Source of the DNA: Egibacteraceae bacterium
GTDB taxonomy: Bacteria > Actinomycetota > Nitriliruptoria > Euzebyales > Egibacteraceae
NCBI GenBank assembly: GCA_030446775.1
Contig: JAUJMQ010000006.1
Span: forward strand, 1-64,000
Reading direction: 5' to 3'
DNA: 64,000 bases
The notes beneath the pieces are model-generated. The model made no database searches and had not been told where the DNA came from. It worked only from the letters and a program-made list of their open reading frames with translations. Positions within the stretch are counted from its first letter, which is position 1. The number at the start of each line of letters is the position of its first letter. Shown piece after piece: positions 58,926-64,000 of this stretch. Position numbers and translations under genes: made by a program.

Positions 58926-60095
58926 TTACACGTCGGCGGACGAAAAGCTGACGGGAAGCGCGAACCCGAGCACGGGCGCGAGGCGGCGCAGCGTCGTGCC
59001 CGCCCCCACCTCGGCGGCCTCGTCGAGGATCCGGATCGCCTCGGGCGTGTCGAGGTCGTCGCGGATCGCCCTGTCGAACGCTGCCGCGAGGTCGTCGCGC
59101 TCCCCCTCGGTTCCCGCCGCCTTCTGCCACCGCTTGAACCCGCAGGCGGCGTCGGCGAGCTCGGTGTCGTCATAGGACCAGTCGGCACGGTAGTGGTGCT
59201 CCAGCAGGTAGCGGCGGACCGCGCCTGCCTCGTAGCGCTCCAGCAGGTCGCGCACGAACACGAGGTTGCCCAGCGACTTGGACATCTTGACCCCGTCGAG
59301 GGCGACCATCCCGACGTGCATCCATACCCGGGCGAACGGACCCTGCCCGGTCAGCGACTCGCTTTGGAGGATCTCCGCGGAGTGGTGCGGGAAGATCAGG
59401 TCGCGGCCGCCGCCGTGGATGTCCACGACGGCGCCGAGCTCCTCGGCCACCATGACCGAGCACTCGATGTGCCACCCCGGCCGCCCGGGACCCCAGTCGC
59501 TGTCCCAGCTCGGCTCGTCGGGGGCGCTGGGCTGCCACAGCAGGAAGTCCAGCGGATCGCGCTTGCCGGCGGCCTGCGGGTCTCCGCCCTTCTCGGCGAA
59601 CTGCGCGAGCATCCCAGGGCGGTCCAGCCCCGACAGCTCCGCGAAGCGCCCGGAGGCGGCGGTGTCGAAGTAGATCCGCCCGTCGGGCGTCGCGTAGGCA
59701 TGGCCGCCGGCGACCAGACCGCGGACGGCCTGGACGATCGCCGGCACCGTCTCGGTGGCCAGCGGCACCGCGTCGGCGGGGCGCACGCCGAGCCGGTCGA
59801 TGTCGGCGTCGAACCGCTGCACCTCGCGCCGTCCGAGCTCGAGGTAGTCCACCCCCAGCTCGCGGGCGCGGCGCAGGATGTCGTCGTCGACGTCGGTGAC
59901 GTTGCGCACCGAAAGGACCCGGTGGCCGACGTGGGTGAGCACGCGGGTCAGCGCGTCGAAGCTCACGTAGGTGAACGCGTGCCCGAGGTGGGTCGAGTCG
60001 TACGGCGTGATCCCGCAGACGTAGAGGCGGACCGTGTGCCCCGCAAGAAAGTCCCGCACCGCCCGGGCACGCGTGTCGTACAGCCGCATCCGCAT
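58926..60095 (-). CDS. mshC: Mycothiol biosynthesis cysteine ligase MshC
   Basis: A 389-residue ATP-dependent ligase that joins Cys to GlcN-Ins. Related to cysteinyl-tRNA synthetase, but with the MshC form of the first motif (YVCGITPYDSTHLGHAFTYV instead of CGPTVYDxxHxGNxR), with NVTDVDDDILRRARELGVDY, GWHIECSVMVAEELG and the KMSKS loop VKMSKSLGNLVFVRDLL. It lacks the C-terminal anticodon-binding domain of CysS. ATG at 60095, 7 nt behind TAGGCT (60103-60108), leaderless. Intact. Partner in the pathway to Mca. Confidence 0.9.
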   Translation of the reverse strand: MRMRLYDTRARAVRDFLAGHTVRLYVCGITPYDSTHLGHAFTYVSFDALTRVLTHVGHRVLSVRNVTDVDDDILRRARELGVDYLELGRREVQRFDADIDRLGVRPADAVPLATETVPAIVQAVRGLVAGGHAYATPDGRIYFDTAASGRFAELSGLDRPGMLAQFAEKGGDPQAAGKRDPLDFLLWQPSAPDEPSWDSDWGPGRPGWHIECSVMVAEELGAVVDIHGGGRDLIFPHHSAEILQSESLTGQGPFARVWMHVGMVALDGVKMSKSLGNLVFVRDLLERYEAGAVRRYLLEHHYRADWSYDDTELADAACGFKRWQKAAGTEGERDDLAAAFDRAIRDDLDTPEAIRILDEAAEVGAGTTLRRLAPVLGFALPVSFSSADV

Positions 60096-60102
60096 CGGCT
60101 CA

Positions 60103-60108
60103 AGCCTA
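60103..60108 (-). promoter_or_regulatory. -10 box TAGGCT, leaderless mshC
   Basis: Ends 7 nt before the mshC ATG. Confidence 0.65.
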
Positions 60109-60432
60109 TGCCGCCGCCGGTCGGGCCTGCGCGGCGCCGCCGGCGGCGGCCCGGCACGAGGAGCCGGGAGCGCGGGTAGGCGTGCCGCCGGGCGGGGTGA
60201 AAGGCCCGGCCGCCTGCGCAGTCAACAAGCGGCCGGGCCCGGGGCCGAGGCGCCCTGGAGCCCCGGCTCGTTCAGCATGCGGCAGCCGAGCACCTGCGTG
60301 CCATGACCCATAGGGATGGTTGCAAAACGGCCTAAACCGACTAGTCAGGGCCGGTCCCTCCGGCGCTTGTTCTCGTCGGTCTCCGCGCGGGAACCGGCGA
60401 GAGCAAGCGTGGGCCGGGGAGGTGCGATGGGA
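60109..60432. other. 324-bp intergenic stretch with terminator
   Basis: Contains the hairpin at 60203-60239 and no recognisable gene. A short AT-richer stretch near 60310-60345 (TTGCAAAACGGCCTAAACCG) is unexplained. Confidence 0.5.
60203..60239. terminator. Strong hairpin terminator downstream of rnhB
   Basis: GGCCCGGCCGC and GCGGCCGGGCC form a perfect 11-bp stem with a 15-nt loop. Confidence 0.75.
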
Positions 60433-61128
60433 TCAGAACAGCTCTGGATCGCCGAGGCCGGCGGCGGCACGGATCGGCGCCCACGTCTGGCGATGCAGGC
60501 GGCAGGGTCCGTGCTCGGCCAGCGACAGCCGGTGGTCGGGCGAGGGGTAGCCCTTGTTCGACGAGAACCGGTAGGCGGGGAAGTCCGGGCAGACCGAGGA
60601 CATGAGCGTGTCGCGGTGGACCTTGGCCACGATGGAGGCGGCAGCGATCGATGCGGAGCGGGCGTCACCGCCGATGATCCGCTCGTTGCGCGTGCCGTAG
60701 CCGGCCAGAAAGTCCCAGTTGCCGTCGACCAGGCACACGTCGGGCCGCGACGGCAGGGCGTCCACCGCCCGGGCCGCCGCGAGGCGGATCGCCGCGGTCA
60801 TTCCGACCTCGTCGATCTCGGCGTTGGAGGCCGAGCCGATGCCGACGCCGACCGCGAAACCCGAGATCCGCTCGGCCAGCTCCTCCCGGCGCCGCGGGTC
60901 CAGGACCTTGGAGTCGCGCAGCTTGTACATCCGGTGGTCACTGGGCAGCACGACGGCCGCGTACGTGACCGGCCCCGCCCAGGCGCCGCGACCGACCTCG
61001 TCGACGCCGGCGACGAGGGCGCCCTCGTCCCACCAGCGTCGCTCCAGGCGCAGCCCCGGCACGTCGGGCAGCCGGCGGCGCCTGCCGTTGGTGTACTGCA
61101 CGTTGCGGCGCTGGCTGGCGGGCAGCAT
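60433..61128 (-). CDS. rnhB: Ribonuclease HII
   Basis: A 231-residue RNase HII that removes ribonucleotides from DNA and RNA-DNA hybrids. ALVAGVDEVGRGAWAGPVTY holds the DEVGRG motif with the Asp-Glu metal pair; LRDSKVLDPRRREELA, VCLVDGNWDF, IVAKVHRDTLM and FSSNKGYPSPDHRLSLAEHG complete the family. An N-terminal basic extension of about 30 residues (RRNVQYTNGRRRRLPD) is somewhat unusual. ATG at 61128, 7 nt behind TAGCGT (61136-61141), leaderless; an in-frame GTG at 61137 is less likely. Intact. Confidence 0.93.
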   Translation of the reverse strand: MLPASQRRNVQYTNGRRRRLPDVPGLRLERRWWDEGALVAGVDEVGRGAWAGPVTYAAVVLPSDHRMYKLRDSKVLDPRRREELAERISGFAVGVGIGSASNAEIDEVGMTAAIRLAAARAVDALPSRPDVCLVDGNWDFLAGYGTRNERIIGGDARSASIAAASIVAKVHRDTLMSSVCPDFPAYRFSSNKGYPSPDHRLSLAEHGPCRLHRQTWAPIRAAAGLGDPELF

Positions 61129-61135
61129 GGCCGTC

Positions 61136-61141
61136 ACGCTA
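61136..61141 (-). promoter_or_regulatory. -10 box TAGCGT, leaderless rnhB
   Basis: Ends 7 nt before the rnhB ATG. Confidence 0.6.
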
Positions 61142-61241
61142 CCGCAGCGAACCGCCGGATCGATGTCCTGGCGCCCGTCCGGTGCTCACGCCACGGCGAG
61201 CGCTTGCGAGGCCGCGGCCGACACCGGCTCACCGAGTCGCG

Positions 61242-61478
61242 TCAGCCGACCCGGCGGCTGACCGCGGCCAGCACCTCTCCCGGCTCGGCATGCCGGCCAG
61301 TGGCCCGCTTGCTGTAGACGACGTCGCCGTCGACGCCGACCTCGAACACACCGCCGCTGGAGGGCACCAGGGTCAGCTCGGCGATGTCGTAGCCGTGCTC
61401 GGCGAGAAGCTCGGCCGCCAGACCGGCGGCACGCTCGGCGTAGCCTCAGACGTTGCAGTACTCGATCGTGACGCGCAC
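61242..61478 (-). CDS. SelW/Rdx-family protein with in-frame TGA, candidate selenoprotein
   Basis: Reading through codon 11 (TGA, 61446-61448) gives a 78-residue thioredoxin-like protein. It starts VRVTIEYCNV-U-GYAERA and continues AAELLAEHGYDIAELTLVPS, SGGVFEVGVDGDVVYSKRAT, GEVLAAVSRRVG, ending at TGA 61242-61244. Every segment fits the SelT/SelW/SelH family, and the TGA falls exactly at the second position of the CxxC/CxxU redox motif; the following Gly-Tyr is also found in animal SelW (CxxUGY). Start GTG 61478 with GTGAGGGGG before it. It lies 33 bp downstream of the malic enzyme gene, probably in one transcript. A read error of TGC to TGA is the main alternative, but the hairpin at 61414-61430 argues for selenocysteine. 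Confidence 0.8.
61414..61430 (-). promoter_or_regulatory. Candidate bacterial SECIS hairpin
   Basis: On the minus strand GCCGCC-GGUCU-GGCGGC: a perfect 6-bp stem with a five-base loop GGUCU, the SelB-contacting loop known from E. coli fdhF. The loop begins 21 nt after the in-frame TGA, within the range reported for bacterial SECIS elements. A weaker lower stem (GAGC with GCUU) extends it. Confidence 0.75.
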
Positions 61479-61511
61479 GCGTGGCCCCCTCACCTGTTGT
61501 GTCCGGGTGGT

Positions 61512-62930
<1,419 letters not shown>

Positions 62931-62944
62931 GCGGGCCATCCTGC

Positions 62945-62950
62945 CAAACT
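62945..62950 (+). promoter_or_regulatory. -10-like CAAACT, possible leaderless start
   Basis: Ends 7 nt before the ATG of the SDR gene. Weaker than the other boxes (C in the first position). Confidence 0.35.
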
Positions 62951-62957
62951 GCGCGGC

Positions 62958-63808
62958 ATGGATCTGGGAATGGACGGCTGGGGTGTGCTCGTGACCGGGG
63001 CGTCCGGCGGGATCGGCTCGGCGACTGCGCGGGCCTTCGCCGCCGAGGGCGCGCGGGTGGCGGTGCACTACCACCGCTCGCGCGACGCCGCGGAGACGGT
63101 GGCCGCCGAGGTCGGCGGCGTGGCCCTGCAGGCCGACCGGCGCGAGGAGCGGGCCGCGGACCGGCTCGTGCCGGCGGCCGTTGCGGCACTCGGTCGTCTC
63201 GACGTCTGTGTCGCGAACGCCGGCGTGTGGCCGCGCGAGGACGTGCCGGTCACCGGGATGGATCTGGACCGCTGGTCGGCGCGACGATCGACGCGAACCT
63301 CACCGCCACGTTCCTGACCGCCCGTGCCTACCTGCGCCACGCCGCCGCGGCACGTGCCGGCTGCCTGGTCCTCGTCGGCTCGACGGCGGGCCGGTTCGGC
63401 GAGGCCGGCCACGCCGACTACGCCGCCGCCAAGTCGGCGATCACCGGCGGGCTGCTGCAGTCGCTGAAGAACGAGGTCGTGCGCACCGCCGCCGGCGCCC
63501 GCGTGAACGCGGTGGCGCCCGGTTGGACGGTGTCGCCGATGACCTCGCGCGACCTCGACGCGGCACTCGTCGAGCGGGTGACCCGCACGATGCCGTTGCG
63601 CAAGGTCGCCACCGCCGACGACGTGGCTCGCGCGATCGTGTGGCGGCCCACGCCCTTGGCCGCCGGACACGACACCGGCGCGCTCGTCACGGGGGCGGGC
63701 GGCATGGAGGGGCGGGTGCTGTGGGGCCGCCCCGGCGGACGACGCCTCGCCCCGCCCGTCCCCCCCGATCCCCCGCCCCGAGCCCCGGCCCCGAACCCGC
63801 CCAGATAG
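62958..63808 (+). CDS. Short-chain dehydrogenase/reductase, frameshifted
   Basis: An NAD(P)-dependent SDR of about 255-280 residues. GVLVTGASGGIGSATARAFA is the TGxxxGIG cofactor loop, VCVANAGVW the NAG motif, LVLVGSTAGRF the Ser region, and HADYAAAKSAITGGLL the YxxxK catalytic pair; NAVAPGWTVSPM follows. A frame break near 63275 lies just before the TIDANLTATF segment. The end after ALVTGAGG is Pro/Arg-rich and may be out of frame, so the native stop could be near 63720. Substrate unknown. Divergent from the malic enzyme gene. Confidence 0.85.
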
Positions 63809-63840
63809 CAGGGTTGGACACGCTGTCGACACCAACCCTG
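63809..63840. terminator. Hairpin terminator after the SDR gene
   Basis: CAGGGTTGG and CCAACCCTG form a perfect 9-bp stem around a 14-nt loop that itself contains TGTCGACA, between convergent genes. Confidence 0.75.
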
Positions 63841-63872
63841 CCGCGAACGGGTGGCGTCGCGGCTGGGTGCGG

Positions 63873-64000
63873 CTACAGGTACAGGCCGGTGGAGCCGGCC
63901 GCGCGCTCACCGGACGCGACGGCGTGGACGTCGCGCTCCCGGACGACGAGGAAGACGTCTCCGCGAACATCGACCTCGATGGCGGCGTCGGGCAGGAACA
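63873..64000 (-). CDS. C-terminal end of a gene running out of the window
   Basis: Minus-strand frame ending at TAG 63873-63875: FLPDAAIEVDVRGDVFLVVR, then ERDVHAVASGERAAGSTGLY and a final Leu. It looks coding (alternating Val/acidic strands), but too little is present to name a family. The rest lies beyond 64000. Confidence 0.55.
   Translation of the reverse strand, partial: FLPDAAIEVDVRGDVFLVVRERDVHAVASGERAAGSTGLYL

Overview
The window is a GC-rich, gene-dense bacterial chromosome segment, most likely from an actinobacterium (Actinomycetota). The evidence is a mycothiol pair (the cysteine ligase MshC and the conjugate amidase Mca), a mycobacterial-type NHEJ module (Ku plus a Pol-PE-Lig LigD), a UvrD2-type helicase with an HRDC tail, ClpS next to DUF2017, an actinobacterial LexA-type box, and many start codons lying 6-8 nt behind TANNNT -10 boxes (leaderless mRNAs). 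A FliA/WhiG-type sigma factor next to a FlgN-like gene hints at motility. I would guess a deep-branching class, but the window does not settle it.

Layout. 0-8 kb: an ABC exporter with a coupled small ORF, acyl-CoA dehydrogenase, a PHP phosphoesterase, an FHA-LuxR regulator, MarC, a DUF4190 protein and the sigma factor. 8-14.7 kb: a FlgN-like gene, an aminotransferase, an inositol-monophosphatase-like gene and an FtsX-type ABC transporter, nearly all broken by single-base frameshifts. 14.7-22 kb: DEAD-box helicase and rhodanese, a DUF885 protein, vapBC with a clear operator, DUF2795, DUF2017/clpS and an Asp-rich secreted protein. 22-28 kb: PIG-L deacetylase, ligD/ku, FxsA and a damaged BrnT/BrnA module. 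28-37 kb: alpha/beta hydrolase, HAD phosphatase, a Fic-like/wHTH fusion, a small lipoprotein, nicotinate phosphoribosyltransferase, UvrD2 and a DUF255 thioredoxin-fold protein. 37-43.4 kb: a polyphosphate locus (ppx, SixA-like phosphatase, ppk) in which ppk is rearranged and interleaved with the first half of a Tat-exported PhoX-like phosphatase. 43.4-54.5 kb: an SOS-box-controlled radical SAM gene, a glutamate-cysteine-ligase-like gene, GH15, a VKOR-like protein, an AspA-like protein, mca, cinA and membrane/secreted proteins. 54.5-64 kb: an SLC12-type transporter, a tandem 60-bp repeat array, the ABC-F protein EttA, mshC, rnhB, a SelW-like selenoprotein candidate behind malic enzyme, an SDR, and the end of one more gene.

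The strongest unusual signal is at 61242-61478. A SelW/Rdx-family ORF reads through an in-frame TGA exactly where the family has the second residue of its CxxC/CxxU motif. Just downstream of that TGA is a GC-rich hairpin with a GGUCU apical loop, the shape expected of a bacterial SECIS element. Second is a dispersed intergenic repeat, about 60 bp with a CTCCC-GGGAG hairpin. It occurs singly and as a four-copy tandem array, and its edge (GGTGCGTC) sits directly against a TAGNNT -10 box at three separate genes.

Quality caution: about twenty genes carry one or more single-base frameshifts, usually in G/C-rich runs, while their protein similarity continues in another frame. This looks more like residual sequencing error (or a mixed-strain assembly) than gene decay. 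The ppk/phoX structure contains two slightly different copies of the same ppk segment, so it may be an assembly chimera.
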